Source: Diploscapter coronatus | Taxonomy: Eukaryota; Nematoda; Chromadorea; Rhabditida; Rhabditidae | Reading direction: 5' to 3' | Assembly (NCBI GenBank): GCA_964036155.1 | Contig: OZ038423.1 | Span: forward strand, 73,733,249 to 73,797,248 | DNA: 64,000 nt | Shown here: positions 38,881 to 57,400 of the stretch, one piece after another | How positions within the stretch are numbered: the stretch's first letter is position 1 | How the letters are laid out: every line of letters starts with the position of its first letter | Made by a program: the position numbers and the translations under genes | The notes under the pieces: generated by a model | Database searches by the model: none | What the model saw: only the letters and a program-made list of their open reading frames with translations | What the model was told of the DNA's origin: nothing

Positions 38881-39127
38881 TTGGTATAACAAAACAAAAT
38901 TGAGCAAAAACGAAAACAGTGAAAACCTAGAAATAGACTAGCTCTTACTAACTAAGGAGATCTAAATAAGAGAATCTGAAGGAATTTAGGACATGAAAAA
39001 TCTTAAAATCCACACATCCCTTCTTTTAAAAAATCTTGAAATTCTCAAAATTCTGATAGTTGCAAAAATTTTCATGTAAAATTTCAAGAATTTTGAAAAA
39101 ATGAAAAATACCGATAAAATATGTTCT

Positions 39128-40537
39128 CTAATACTCGTTGGGTTTGAGTTTCTTCGGTTTGACTTTGTGATTTTCGGCGGCTCCTTTCGGGAAAATCATC
39201 GGTCTCGGATAGGGCTCTCCGAACATCGAATCGCATAATTGCACCTACAATCGCGATAATTAGGCGATTAATTCGGATAGCTAAACTTTTAAATGCGGAA
39301 TTTTCGCTGACAATTTTGATTCTTTCACTTGTGATGAACGTTGAAACTTATTTGGAAATTGTTTCGGTTGAAATTCGTGAATTTGAGGATTACTAAATGC
39401 CGCATGTAAAAATTAGGTAGATGTTCAGCATCATCGTTCATTAAAGTGCTGAATCGTGACTTTCATGATTCTTTGAATCTTATTAGATAGACTTTTGAAA
39501 TCTTACATCGTATTTTCGTTCCTCTCGATCAGGCATCACTTCTCGACCTTCCTGTTGAGCCATCTCCTTGGCCAACGCCACGAGGCTCTGAAAATGAAGG
39601 TTCATCGTTTTTGCTAGTAACAACAAAAAATCGATCAAAAATTGAACTTCTTTACATCAAAATAGAGAAAAATCTTTCAAACGATAATCCTATCCACAGT
39701 GCATTTTTCAAAAATTAAATTTCCTTGAAAATTTTTGGATTTTTAAGAAATCTCCTTACATGAAAAGATTGTGGTTCGTAGATGGCGAGTTTGGCGAGTG
39801 TGTTGTTGTCGATGAGAATGTGTGCCTTGTCGAGCATGTTCTTGAAGTGCTTGTACTCGAAGTCGTGCTCAGCCAGCGCATTCGTCACTCGAACTTCAGA
39901 ATACTGAAAATTCACGTCTTACAACGATAAAAATGCATCGAATGCTACTTCAAAGGTTGTTCATATTTGGAAAGAGAATAGCATCTTGATTCTCCCGTTG
40001 TACAAGAGGCTCATAAAAAGATAAAAGTTTGTCGTCTTCAATCGGCTTGATTTAAGTTTCAAAATTATTTTAGTTGGAAAATGATAGTAAATAATCGATG
40101 CACTTCGAGTTGTTAATAAAATCTCACGTGTTTCTCGAGTCTGGGCTCGTCCTGTCTATGCATGGAGTAGTAGGCCATCAGCTTGTAGCGTAGCTTGATT
40201 GAGGCGTGCTTGTAGATGTCACGGTACGAACTGTTTTGCCACTAAAATCGAAATAAGCAAACTATTTGCAAGTTTTGTCGCTTTGAGACTAGTTGCTCGA
40301 AAAATTCGGAGTGTGCTTTTCTTTTTAGCGACACTATTTGTTCATAAAAAAGTACCAACTTTCAAACAAAGGCAGTAAAAATGAAAAGAAATAATTAGAA
40401 AAAAAAACTCAGCGTACCGCGGTGAACCTCTGGATTTTCTCGCGCTGCAACCATCTGTCCGGAGAGGGCACTTTCGAGAACGGGTCGAAATACGAGTTGA
40501 TGATTCGGCGGAGGCCCAGAGATGAGGTCAACTTCAT
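39128..40537 (-). CDS. mrpl-20: Mitochondrial large-subunit ribosomal protein bL20m
   Basis: A structural protein of the mitochondrial large ribosomal subunit that binds 16S-type rRNA. Five minus-strand exons, all phase 0, give 191 aa: 40537-40418, 40241-40128, 39903-39760, 39587-39507 and 39244-39128 (stop TAG). Residues from about 40 on follow the bL20 fold: basic YKHASIKLRYKLMAYYS, then RVTNALAEHDFEYKHF, then LIDNNTLAKLAIYEPQSF and SLVALA. These align with the human MRPL20 segment around LADLAIYEP. The protein is longer than the roughly 150-residue human one, with a C-terminal Lys/Pro-rich tail ending LKPNEY. The N-terminus is basic, as expected for a mitochondrial targeting region. The ATG follows ATTAAG, a possible spliced-leader acceptor. 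The gene is divergent from the SSBP gene and converges on the receptor gene. Ubiquitous housekeeping expression is expected. Confidence 0.92.
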
Positions 40538-42595
40538 CCTTAATTGTTTGAAAATTAAAGCGCAAATTAAAAACCACGGTTTTACGTGCTTTATTATTTT
40601 TGAAAAAAGCGAAACGCGAAATGATATTACAAAGAACTTCGGAATAGCCTGCTGGGAAAAAATAAAGTTTGAAAAGTCGCGAAAATAAAAGAATAAAACT
40701 CCTTTGAGAGAAATGCAAAACCCTCTGAGGAAAAGTGGGCGGAGCTTCTCAAAGAACAACCGTAAAATTAGCGCATACGCGCGATCAACCGGATAGCCGG
40801 GAAAGCGCAATAAGACCTTGGGCTAGAAAATACGAGAGAGTAAGCAAGATCAGGAGAGGGAAAAGATAAAGGAAGGAGAATAAATGGAAGAGCACGGAGA
40901 AAGGAGAGGGGGAAGAGAAAAGCTGCTAGAAGCGACGGCATAGCGTGGAATAGTGAGAGAAGCAGAGAAAAATGGGGTCGAGGAAAGTGGGCGGAGCCTG
41001 GGGCTGGTTAGGGGTGCATCTCAGATCGATTTTGGACCTTTTCCAAATCATAGCTGTATGACTTCTCTGTTCTCTTCAATAATATCATTGCCTCTCTTTC
41101 TCCCTCGTCGTTTTGCTTCTCTGCACATTCCGCCTTTCAGCGTGCTATTTCTTCATTCGTTCGGTTTTGTCAACGAATATACGGTTAGAGCGAGAGAAAG
41201 GGGGCGAAGACGCAGAGGAAGAAAGAGGAAATGAGAGCGAGAGAGTGAGAGCGAGAGAGGCGTTATTCAACTTATACTCATATATATTTTGTCGGTGGCT
41301 CTGTTTCTCTGTTCTCTCTGTGTATGTTCTAGTGTTATGGAGGGCAAAGATGTAGAGGGGGGAGAATGCCTCTCGCCTTGCCCAATTCGCACACACACAC
41401 ATACTCTCACACGCATAGGCATAGCAAGTATTGTCCATCTTTGTGGCTGCCTGGCTGCAGGGCTCATATCTCGGATTTTGGAGCCATTTGACTTTACCCA
41501 TTCCAGACCCAGAATTGGTTTCCCTTACCTAAATTTGATCTTTTTCATCAAAACGGATGCATTTTCCATTTAAAGCGAGCAGTTTTACAATTGATCTTAT
41601 CGCAATTTTTCGTGCTTTTGATCTCGACTCTGATGTCATCGATTTTTTAGGTGAAAGGGGAAATAAAAATGTGGGTGCGGGTTTGGAATCGATTTTTTAG
41701 ATCGTTTTCATACCTGAGCTGAGTGAATTGAATTTTTTTCCTCGATATGTTGCGTATCATTAGCTCCCGAACCATACCGCATTTTCTAGATCTACTCATA
41801 ATCTATCTGAGGATAACACCTTTATCAATGTTTGAGACGACACTGATCTCGGATTAATTGACAATTTCCTTGGATACTGCTTATCATTCGCTTCTGAAGC
41901 ATACCATTATTTTCGATTGGCGTTAACGGATTTAACCTAAAATATACATCTAGAACATAATTCGATTCGTTGAAGATTATCAATAAACCGCGGAAAAATC
42001 TCCAAGTTTAGGACTTTACATTCCATCAACTTTTGAAACCTATTCTCTATTTTTACCCTTATCTTCAAAACAATTTGATAATCTTTGACCTATCCCAGAT
42101 CCCCTATTCTATTCAATCTAGTCTGAACGGTTTCCCCCTTTCTCCTAGATGATTTACATCTCTTTTTCTCTGCTCCTCCCTTCTCCTCTCCACTCTCTCG
42201 CCCACTCGCTCTCTATGAAGTCTTCGATTTTTTCGCGCTGCCTAAATTAGGTCAGAGGTTTCAATCGAATTTTTCATTAATTTTCTCCTAATCGTCGGCT
42301 TCTTTGGGGCGAGATTTTGGACGCTTTCCAAAAATTAAAGAAACATTTTACTATAACGTCAACAAGTTAGAATAGCTGCCATTTTTACTAATTTTAGTGG
42401 TCACTCGTTCCAACACGATTTTTTACGATTTCATCGGTTTTTATTTAATTTTTCAGAGGTAATCGGTGAAGTAAACAACGAAACTATCGATTTTCTGGGA
42501 TCCAGTTTGGGTGTCTGAACTATTGATTTTTCGACGATATTTTGGATTTTTGCGAAATGCTGTTTGATGACTGAACGATAAACACGATCAAGTGA
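40538..42595. promoter_or_regulatory. Divergent spacer between bL20m and SSBP genes
   Basis: The 2-kb interval should hold promoters for both genes. Its plus strand is purine-rich at about 40,820-41,000 and 41,185-41,265 (GAGAGA words) and pyrimidine-rich at about 42,140-42,220 (CTCTC words). A short CA-dinucleotide run lies at about 41,391-41,400. Open frames across it (for example at 40,950-41,570) are low complexity and lack family similarity. GA/CT runs are common in nematode promoters, but no specific factor site is claimed. Confidence 0.45.
42455..42456 (+). other. Candidate 5' UTR splice or trans-splice acceptor for the SSBP gene
   Basis: ATTTTTCAG lies 139 bases before the SSBP start codon, with no nearer TTTCAG. 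It could accept a spliced leader or join an upstream untranslated exon. Confidence 0.4.
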
Positions 42596-45500
42596 ATGTA
42601 CAGCCAACAAGCAACGCCGAGGTAGGTTTCTACAAATTATAAATTAAAGAAAAAATAGTTTTTTTTTCCTTTCGAAGGTTCACCCTGTTAGCCAGGGAAA
42701 TTCTGAAAAGTTAGCCCACTTTCGCTTGTCAATATTATTTTTCACCAAAAATTGCTGAAATTTTCAAGCAGGCGTTAAAAATCGACTTTTTTCTAAAGTA
42801 ACTATTTTCCAGAGCTCACCCGAACATGCAGCCCGCCGGCGTGATCCACAGTCAGAACGATCAACAGGCCAGAGAAAAGTGAATTTTCTTTTCCTGTTTA
42901 TTGTTTTTACTTTTATTTTCCAGATTGGCATGCTACGTCTACGAGTACATGCTGCTAAGTGGAGCGACGAAGAGTGCCGAGGCCTTCAAGGAAGAAGTCA
43001 TCAATGTCAGTTATTTTGATCATTTTTATTGATACGGCACATAAATTACCGGACCTTTTATATCTACCTAGAAAATTTGAAACATCTTGGACAATTATTA
43101 TTTTCTCGAAGAATATATCTAAATAATATCAGAAGACTAAAATATTTACAAAAAAGAGCTTATAGGTCAAATGAAGCACATTTCAAACTTTGAAAACGAA
43201 AGTAATTTTCAGTCGCACGCGAACGCGAACAATTTCAAGCCGACCGACAAGGGCCAAGGATTTCTACAGGAATGGTGGACGTAAGATTTTATTTCCGTTC
43301 CCGAGCAATAATCGCTAATCTCCAGGATGTTCTGGGATTTATACTGTGCGGCGCCCGAGAGACGAGACATGTCAGATATGGCACCTGCTACTCAGGAAGC
43401 CAAGATGTTCGCCGACAATGTGAGCAAATTAAATAATCACTTTAGAAATGCAAATAGTTGAAATGTGCTCTAGCTTCCCATTTTGTCTTATTCTTTTTCC
43501 TTCATATTTTGTAGAAAATCTTTCGGAATTTAAAATGATCTTTTTTCATATTCAAAATTTGCAGTTCGTCCAGCCATACGCTTCCGGTCCGCAGGCCCCG
43601 ATGATGAACGGCATGCAGCCGGGCGGGTTCCACGGCGCGCCACCAGGAATGGGCATGCCCCCAGAGGGAATGATGAGTGGTCAGGCTTTCTATGATTTTT
43701 TGCTCAAAATTTATCAAGATCCTATAGTTCTATCAAATTTTTCTTTGCTAAAATATGCTATACCACAGAGATAGACCATTTTTGGCGAAAGTTTCACTTT
43801 ATAGAAAGAGATGTTGAAGCGTGTTCTCAATGTGCTCAGGATGATTTTTCCCTGAAATTTATTTGTAAGAAATGTATTTCCAGGCTTCCCCCCAGCACGT
43901 TTCGCCGCAGCACGTGGTCCCCAACCAGGGATGCCTCCAGGCGGATTCACGATGTTCCCCGACCCTCGAATGGCCAACTCCGCTCCCAGAATGCCGCCCA
44001 ACGCGATGCGCATGCCTCCACAGGGCACTTTCGTGGGAGGCCCTCCACCTGCTGGGATGCGCCCTATGGCTCAGCCACAACCAGGTAGGAAATTTTTATA
44101 GTCAAGATTTGAAAATTTGCAAAAATACGAAGGATTTGTTTTATGTATTCTTCAAAAATTATTCAAACGCAATTTGAGATACCATCAATAATTGATTATG
44201 AACCTTTCGACAAGTTTTTAAACCGCTTCTCACCGCAATAACTTAAAAAAAATTTTTGCTGTTGTATGAATATATCAGATAACCTGAAAATGCTAAAATT
44301 TGAGGAATGCGCTACGGTGGCCCTCCATTCATCGACAGTCCCGGACAGTCGTTCCCTCCTGGGGGAATGATGCCTAATGGAGGAGTCATGTGCAGTCAGG
44401 TAGAAATTGGAAATGTGTGATTTTCTAGGATTCGTAATTTGCAGCCCCAAATTCCGATGTCGTCCCCGGGAATGCCTCCCACTGGTCCCGACAACCCGAT
44501 GGGCGCTCCCTACATGATGAACATGCCCACCAGCTCCTCTGCAATGCCGGTCAGTTGGTTGTTTTTCTTTTTTTTTTATTAAATATTCCTACTAGCCTGA
44601 CGACATCAGTTTTGTCAATCTTGAAATGTCTCCAAAGATTTTCAGGCTTTTAACTATTTGGAACTGTCCTGTTCTTTCTCTTCTCAATTTTCTCAATTGA
44701 ACTAAGAAATACTGTCACTTTCCTACGAGAATTTCAAACCTTATCTTGAAGTTATTCCAACTCCTTGACGAATCCACTAAATTGAATTTCCTTTGATGTT
44801 TTCAGGCTCAGATCGAATATAGATTTTTTCGACTCCGATAGTTCCCGCTTCGTTCTACTAGATAAAAGCAAAAATAAGTTCAATTTCCAGTTCGGAATGG
44901 GTGACACGTCAGTGACGATGGGCAATGGAAATGGGCCGTCTGGGGGAATGGGCGGGCCTGGCTCGACCGACAACGGCCAAGGCGGAATGGGACAGGGTCC
45001 CAATGGACCTGTTGGAAATGCCCCGGGGTCTGTGACCGGACCCCAAATGGGACAGGCCGTCACTGGGCTCATCAATGGGGAGGACATGAAGGTAGCGTTG
45101 AGGTTTTCATTATTTCATATATGAAATCATTTTCTCAAAACCGCTGTCTCCGCGAAATGTGCAAGTTTAAAGTAGTGATCAAATTAAAAAATAACGTTTG
45201 GAAATGAACACGATGAGAAGATTAGAAAAAAAATGAAACGGTGATCATGAAATTGCTGTATTCCAGTATTTTACACTACACCATTACACAGCGAGACGTT
45301 AATCAACTTCGAAAATTATTTCGACTTTGATAGAAAGTTGTAAACGTATCAAATGCTCATCGAAAATAATTTAAGCAATCGCCAGCGAGCACTCCCCGTG
45401 GCGGAGTGAATGGAGGCACCCCTGCTCCCGGCTCAGTGCAGAGTTCTGGACACGGAGCCGGACAGCCTCAGTCCGTCAACAACCCCACGATCGGAGGAGC

Positions 45501-46106
45501 GGGAGATCAGTCCGAAAAACAAGTACGAGCGATTTAAAAAAATATATTTGACGAAGAAAATAAGGAGGATTCATTGGATAGCCAAGATTAACGTTCCGCT
45601 TTTATGAAGAGTTGGAACATATTTCAACCAAATAGTACACCAATGAAATTATTCGCTAAAAGCGAGATTAGTTACGTTCAAAATATGCCTGACTGAATCT
45701 ACCGAAAAATTCCAAGGATTGTGCCCTTTATTGCAACTAGGGCACGTTTATACCAAGAAAACGGAGAATCCACTTTTCTTTTCCTCTCCCCATTTTCATG
45801 CACTCTCCGTTTTTTTTTTTTAATATGAACGCGCCCTTAAGTTTTTCGGCTGATTTTTTGAAAAACATCGAAAAGGCTAAAATTTACTTTATGTGCGTTA
45901 CAAAACTCATAAATAAGAAACATAAATTCCAGAGCAAGTTGCTTCGATGTTTTCATTGATAATACACTAAAAATGTACTATTTTGCCTTCAGGACGACAT
46001 GAGCGAGATAAGCAAGATCAAGCAGGGCTTGATGGACGACTTCAACATGAAGGACGAGGTCTCCACTGGCAACTCCGGCTCGGAAGGAGCTCAGTCCTTC
46101 TTCTAA
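42596..46106 (+). CDS. sam-10: SSBP2/3/4 family (SSDP) protein, LIM-complex cofactor
   Basis: A nuclear cofactor that binds LDB proteins and stabilises LIM-homeodomain complexes. C. elegans SAM-10 is the family member there. Twelve exons join in frame to give 437 aa: 42596-42621, 42813-42878, 42924-43005, 43213-43280, 43326-43419, 43565-43679, 43884-44084, 44305-44399, 44445-44549, 44891-45091, 45376-45522 and 45993-46106. Residues about 27-100 form the LUFS/LisH region: [50 protein letters not shown]. This is the most conserved part and matches vertebrate SSBP2-4 closely. The rest is Pro/Gly/Met-rich and disordered, with a STPRGG block resembling the vertebrate GTPRDD segment. The C-terminus is acidic (residues about 400-437, KIKQGLMDDFNMKDE) and ends in SFF. 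The protein is longer than vertebrate SSBPs (about 360-390 aa) because of extra Gly/Met-rich sequence. Two acceptors here (44304, 45375) have a purine at -3. Confidence 0.93.
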
Positions 46107-46979
46107 ACAGCCAAAAGATACGGTAATTCTCCCAATTCAATCAGCAAATTACCGTAATCCGACGAATCAGAAATTAGAATATTCCAACGACGAAAGTTTC
46201 TTTTGCATAATTTTTCTCTGAAATATTCTTTGAGAGGAACCTTACTATCCCTTTACGCAAAACTCGAAAATTCAAAAAATCTGAAATCAAAGTAACTTTT
46301 TCTTTTTTTATTACGCTGAGCGTTTTCCAAAATACTATGTTGAGCCTCTAGTGAAATTAACAAAACACTTTATTTTATTAGAGGTTCTCTGATCTAATAA
46401 TCGGTCAGAACTGTCGATTTTGATGAAACTACAGTCTTCTTCTTAACAATTCCTCTTTTTTACCGTTCATTCGTTCAAATTAGACATTTTTTTTCGAAAT
46501 GAACGATATTTTCAGTTACATTGCATTTACGACAGTTTCATTCATGCTCTGAAAATTGTTCGGAGCACTGTGTGTAATTGTGAATCACGGCCTTCGTTTG
46601 AGGAATTACGATATGTTGCGAAAAGTCGTCAGCTCATGAAAACTTGAATCTCCTGAAACATGCCACAATTAGATGCTAAAATTCGAAAATTTTAAAGTTT
46701 ATCTTCAAATACTTTTGAAAGGAAATTAACAATGCTTTCAATATTCCGAAATTCCACTTTTTTACAATATATCGTAATCCTACAAAAATCGAATAATTCA
46801 TTTGATGCCTAGAAACCTCCCTTTGCTTTGTGCCGAATTTTTCACCTAATTTTTGAATTTTTGTTTCATTCGCTTCTCGTTTACTCTAATTTCCAAAAAT
46901 GTTTGTTTGTTTGTATATAATCAAAAGTAGATGAAAATGGAGAATTTTATAATACCGTAACCTCAAACTTTTTTTTTTC

Positions 46980-46985
46980 AATAAA
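46980..46985 (+). terminator. Candidate poly(A) signal for the SSBP gene
   Basis: AATAAA follows a T-rich run about 870 bases after the SSBP stop. The 46107-48369 interval holds no other gene that I can support. An earlier non-canonical signal may be used. Confidence 0.35.
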
Positions 46986-48369
46986 TTACGGTATTCCTTT
47001 TCCGAATTCTATTTATTACCCTATCACGATTTTTTTTTATTATAATTTATGCATTTTGTAGAATCCTAAATGATTTGAAGATGTGTGTGAAACTATATGC
47101 TCCAATAAGTTTCAATATTCTTGTCGTTTTCTAATCATATTTTTGTCGAAAAACCATTCAATTATCCCTAATTATTGTAATTTTTCTGTGTCGTATTTAT
47201 TCAAAGTTTTATATGATTTGTGAGCGTTTCTTATATCGCAAATATTTTCTATCCCTAAAGATTGAGCTTCGATATGAACTCGAGACTTTATTATGCCTTG
47301 GCAGATTGAAAATTAGTGGAGTTAAGACGTCCCAGCTAAAGCATAATGAATTAAACAAAATCGTATGATGGATATCGTTTGAATTTATGAATATCTGGGG
47401 GGATTATGGTGATGGAATTTGAGTTCATTTTATGGTACACCACATATTCTATTCTGTTGTAAACGTTTCGCGTAAAATAATTGCAGTTTTACAGTATTCT
47501 TTCCCCCTGAAAATGCAAATATTTTTCGCCACATTTTAAGTTCTGACATTTGGACTTTGTGATTTTTCATCAACGTTTCTGAAGACTATTCCATACTCTT
47601 GTGCAATCGCCCCTAACTATTCTCCGAGCTACCGTAACCACGAATATGGTGCTTCAAAGTTCTATATTTTCCTAAACATGGCTAAAATCTTCTCTATATA
47701 CAAAAGGTTTTGTTGAATTATGAGAAAGAGAAAGAACGGTAGCTGATTTGAAAAGAAAGACCGCTGTGCGTCGTTTGTGCGTTTCTTTATTGATTTTTTC
47801 CCCTAAAATGTTCCTTTTTCTACAAAAATCTTCTAACAAAAACTGTATCTCAACCCGATTTTTATTTTTCTCATTGAATTGATGCAGCAACGATTCTTGA
47901 ATTCGGATTTTTTGTTAAATTTTCAAAGTTTTATTTATCCTTCTTCGTATAACTTATCACTAGCTAATCGATAACCAATAATCAATACTTTATTGGACTG
48001 GAAAGGTAATACAATATCATACTCACTTGAAATACCTATTAGATGATTATTTTCTGCACATTCTTTGTGAATCTTGTATTTCGTAATCTCCCATTTTCGA
48101 TATGTATGTTCAAGATATTGTTAGATAATTTTTTCTTTGAAATTTGATAAAATGTTGCAATCAGTCTTTTACGACGAAAATGAGCATGGTTTTGTTGTGT
48201 ATAATTCACAAACCCATTTGAAGTACCGTAATCTGTGTCGTCTATGCGATTGATTATTTCGCGGCGTGCTGCGTTTACGCGTTCTTTATCGCGCCTTTCA
48301 TATTGAGGCTCAGGAAAATGATTTATTTTCGCTTTATTTTTCGGGATTTTCGATCATTGCGCAGTTTTC

Positions 48370-48371
48370 AG
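48370..48371 (+). other. Probable spliced-leader acceptor of the NVL gene
   Basis: The sequence CAGTTTTCAG ends three bases before the start codon at 48375. This is the usual distance for nematode spliced-leader addition. It favours 48375 over the in-frame ATG at 48318. Confidence 0.55.
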
Positions 48372-48374
48372 GAA

Positions 48375-53322
<4,948 letters not shown>

Positions 53323-54400
53323 ACGCAACGGATATACTTCAAGATTGCTACTAATTTGTTGAGAAAACCTATTTGATTCAAGAAACTTGCTCTTACTTTT
53401 GATACTGTTAGAAATCTTTAACATGTTTCACGAATCAAATTATTGTTGTTGATTTTTGCTGTTTCGTTTGTTGTTTTTCCTTTTCAAATTTTATTATTCC
53501 CAAAAATTATTATCTTGGCAAACACTTTATTTTTTTAAACTACAGTGGTTCGAAACCATTGAATATCGATATTCTTCATTTATTGATTTTGCTCACTTAT
53601 CGATTCTTTCAGTTTATCATCTGTCAATTGCAGTTTGTTGAATTGGACAATTCACTGCAAATCAGACGGTGGACGGTTAGTTGCAAAGGGGAAAAGGACT
53701 GGCAAATGTAAGTGGGGAGAATATCTGCGCCTCTTACCATTCCAATGATAAATATGAAGAGAAGTAGAGTCAGATCTAGAAAGAGCTTATTACTTTGGAT
53801 TTTATTGAGAAAAGGGAGTTTTTATTAATTTTCTTTTTTGAATGTACGGTCTGAAAACATTTGAAATAGACGTCGAATTTTCATCACAATGATCGTAAAA
53901 ATCGATGTTAATAACACTCACGCCTCCTTCAACAAAAATTTTTACTAGATTCAGCTTTAAAGTCGCCAAACTGCAGTATACTTTAGCTCAAACTTTAAAA
54001 ATTAAAATTTCCTGTGCCTCTTCTATTTTTACTGATAAAAGATAGGAAGCTTAGTAAGCGTGTTACTCCTTATCAACGCGTCATCAATTTCTACGAATTT
54101 GACTACTCGCTTTATCACAAAATTGGCTTTATCAGTAACGTAGCAGAGCGAAGATAGAGAGGAAGTTAGAGATATTGGGCATTTGAGAGAGTGAAGGGAG
54201 TCAGACATTTTCGGAAAATCTCTCTGACCAATCTAGCAGAGCAACATTGTCTACTTTGATCGGTTATTTTTTCGATAGAGGCTTTCAGAATTCAATCTTT
54301 CTGTTTTGTAACTTGAAACTCCTTCAAGTAAAATCAGAATATTTTTCAGAAGAAGAAAATCGTTGTTTGGAGACGACCTGTAAAAGAAAAGCTGAAAACG
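53323..54400. other. Spacer between NVL and transportin genes
   Basis: The interval has no coding exon that I can support. It holds the NVL 3' UTR and the transportin promoter and leader. The 1.1-kb length is long for a nematode operon spacer, so independent transcription is more likely. Confidence 0.5.
54348..54349 (+). other. Candidate leader splice acceptor of the transportin gene
   Basis: ATTTTTCAG ends 51 bases before the start codon at 54401. It could receive a spliced leader or an upstream untranslated exon. Confidence 0.45.
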
Positions 54401-57400
54401 ATGGCTGGCAACCAGCAAACTTGGCAGCCTAATCAGCAGGAACTCGAACAGGTCGGGAAATTTTTCTCGTAAAAAGGTTATATTTAGTTTACCCGCGCCA
54501 ATCGAATGTAAAATAAGACTCTCGATTTTTCAACTTTTAAAACATTTCACGAAACGTATTTTTATATTTGTAATTAAAATCTCCTTTTCTTGTAGGTCTT
54601 TAAAGAGGGTCTGTATCAAAATTTCTTAAATTAGCTTCTCTTTAAATAAATATCTGAAACGTATTTCAAAATTGCAACCTTTTGAATAGATTCATTTTTA
54701 GGTGCTGGCCCTGTTACATCATTCGCAGTCCCCGGACACGAACGTGCAGAGAGACGTGCAGCAGAGGCTCAACGAGCTGAATGGCAACCAGTCCTTCTGT
54801 TGCTATCTCGTTCACATCCTCTCCGAAATGCCTCATGAAATTGTAAGCTTCAGACAAATTTGTAAATAGGAAATTATTTACCATATGCAGTTATATAGTC
54901 GAGTAGCGTCTGTAAAATTACTTTGAAAAATGCTTCAAATTCAAATGGTGAAAATGATCATGCGCTCGCTTTTACTGGTAATTCAGATTCAAAGTAGTGA
55001 GATATGCTTCAAAATACTCCCTTTATGAATGGAATTTCTCTGGAACTGGTGTTTATTTAGATTCAACATATCTTCCAAATTTTCAAAGATGGGTTTCAGG
55101 AAACGAATCGCTCCCTGGCAGGACTTATTCTGAAGAACAACATCCGAACGCAGTGGGCCAAGTACCCACTGGAAGTGAAGAACTTCGTCAAGACGCGCAC
55201 CATCATGAGCATCGCTGATCCGGGCCCTCTGATAAGGGCCACTGTTGGAATTATCAGTCAGTGTTTTTTATTTATAAGTTATCATATATTCTATCAACTA
55301 CTCTTCTCGATCACTACATATGTTTTATTCAAAAAAATCTGTAGCTTATCTTGATCCCTTTTTAATATTATTTATCGTTTGATAAGAAATTTCATATCAA
55401 TTTCCATAACTTCTAGGAAAAGTTTCTTTGTGGTACAAAATATTTCATTATATTTTGAAGGCATTTTGGTAAAGATCAGTTTTCAGTAACGACGATTGTG
55501 GTGGAAGAGGGCATCGAGTCGTGGCCGGACCTGCTGAACATCCTCAACCAGATGCTCGATCAGGACAATGCTAACATGCAAGAAGTAGGTCTCTTCAACC
55601 TGTTAGGAAAATACATTACAACGATACAAGGTATACAAAAAGTAATAGTGTAGGGTAGGTAGCGAAAATATCTTGTAAGTTTCATTCCAAATACTATTTC
55701 GTCATCTTGTTGTATTACATTTTCAAGGCTGCCATTTCTGATGGTGTCCAATTGGTTACAGTCATTTTTTTCAGGGAGCCCTCGGTGCACTACAGAAGAT
55801 CTTCGAGGACTCGGGTGATCGACTCGAAAATGAACGGCACATTCAGCCGCTCCTCCCAAAACTCCTCAAGTACTTCGCTAACCCGAGTGGCAAAATGAGG
55901 TGATTTACGTACTTTCATGGATTAGAGACAATTTTTATGGCTAACTCCATTGAGCCTAAAAAGACATCACGTATTGAATTGATTTCTGAAAACTTGTATC
56001 GAAACAAATTTGAAACATACATTATGTTAAACAAATTGTTACTTTTTGATAGAAAGATATTCTTTTAAATTTCGTTTTTTTCCAGAGGCCTTTCAATGAG
56101 CTGCCTGAACAGCATTCTGATGGTGAACAACGACCCCGTGAACGCGATCATCGATGATTTTCTAGCACAGTTGTTCGCAAGAGCCCACGATCCGGAAGAG
56201 GTGGGGGTTTATAAGATTGCTTTTTCGAAATGATTTTTATACGTTTCAAAGGAGTTGATATTGGTAAGATAGAATTTGCTTCGATACCATTAATTATCTA
56301 TCAATTTTTTAAGTAAAGAAAAAATTTATTGGACTTAAATCAGTTTTCGTCTTGACGTTGTTACCAACTCTCGTCATAATCAATCTAAAAATTAGTTTTC
56401 TATGTTTAAAAAAATTGATAAATTGAAGAAATTCAAACGAATTTTAATTTCCAATTCGCCGGGGTCAACATAATAAAATTTTTTGAGGAAGTTCAAAAGC
56501 AGTTGTGTCGCTCGTTGACCCTGTTGCTGGACAGTCACATCGAGAAGATGATGCCCAACCTGCCGAATGTCATCGACTACATCATCCTCAAGACGCAGGT
56601 GGAGTTTAAATTTACCTATTGCCAGAGAGCGGTAGAAGACCATTCGTTCTTGAACGTATAGTAGTCCATATAAAGACGGTTGTGAAAATGTTTTTAGAGC
56701 AGACTTTTGATTTTTTCTCCATCTGGATCAAAACAGTGTAGAGCAACAATAGTTTTCGTAACTTAGTTTTTACAAGGAAAGATTACCCATTATAGCAGCA
56801 ATTTCCATAGACGATTTTTTGAAACCTTTAACAAGATTCTAAAAGGACGCAATTTGCAGGACCTGAACGAGAACATCGCTCTGGAGGCGTGCGAGTTCTG
56901 GCTGTCGCTGGCGGACAACAACGAGATCTGCAAGTCCGTGCTCGGTCACTTCCTCGACAAACTCATCCCCGTTCTCATCAAGTGCATGCGATACTCGGAG
57001 ACTGACATCATTCTACTCAAGGTATTCTTTATTTTACTCTTAATCTTTGAGTTGCATAGAAGAATGATATGGTTGATAGTTTATTTTATACTTGCTGTTG
57101 GAACACATTGACCTAACGCCATCATTTCTCTATTCACATTTAGGTATAAAAATATTTTTCGAAACTTATATAATTTGTTTCAGGGAAATGTGGACGAAGA
57201 AGACGCGATGGTTCCTGATCGAGAAGAGGACATTAAGCCGAGATTCCACAAGAGCAAACACGGAGCTGCGGGAACCGTCAGTGCGGTATGGAAGATTTAT
57301 GCTAATTTTCAAATTCACTCAAATTTCTCCTTGAAATAAAAGGTTAGCAAATGAAAATGCCAAAATATCTCTAAATTAGGTAGCGGTTCCTTTCAATGCA

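Noticed and set aside
40953..41573. Overlapping frames of 80-118 residues on both strands in the divergent spacer
   Set aside because: Low-complexity Arg/Glu or Ser/Leu composition caused by GA and CA repeats. No conserved sequence.
48318..48374. Upstream in-frame ATG of the NVL gene as the start
   Set aside because: The TTTTCAG just before 48375 looks like a spliced-leader acceptor, which would remove the upstream codons. The added residues are not NVL-like.
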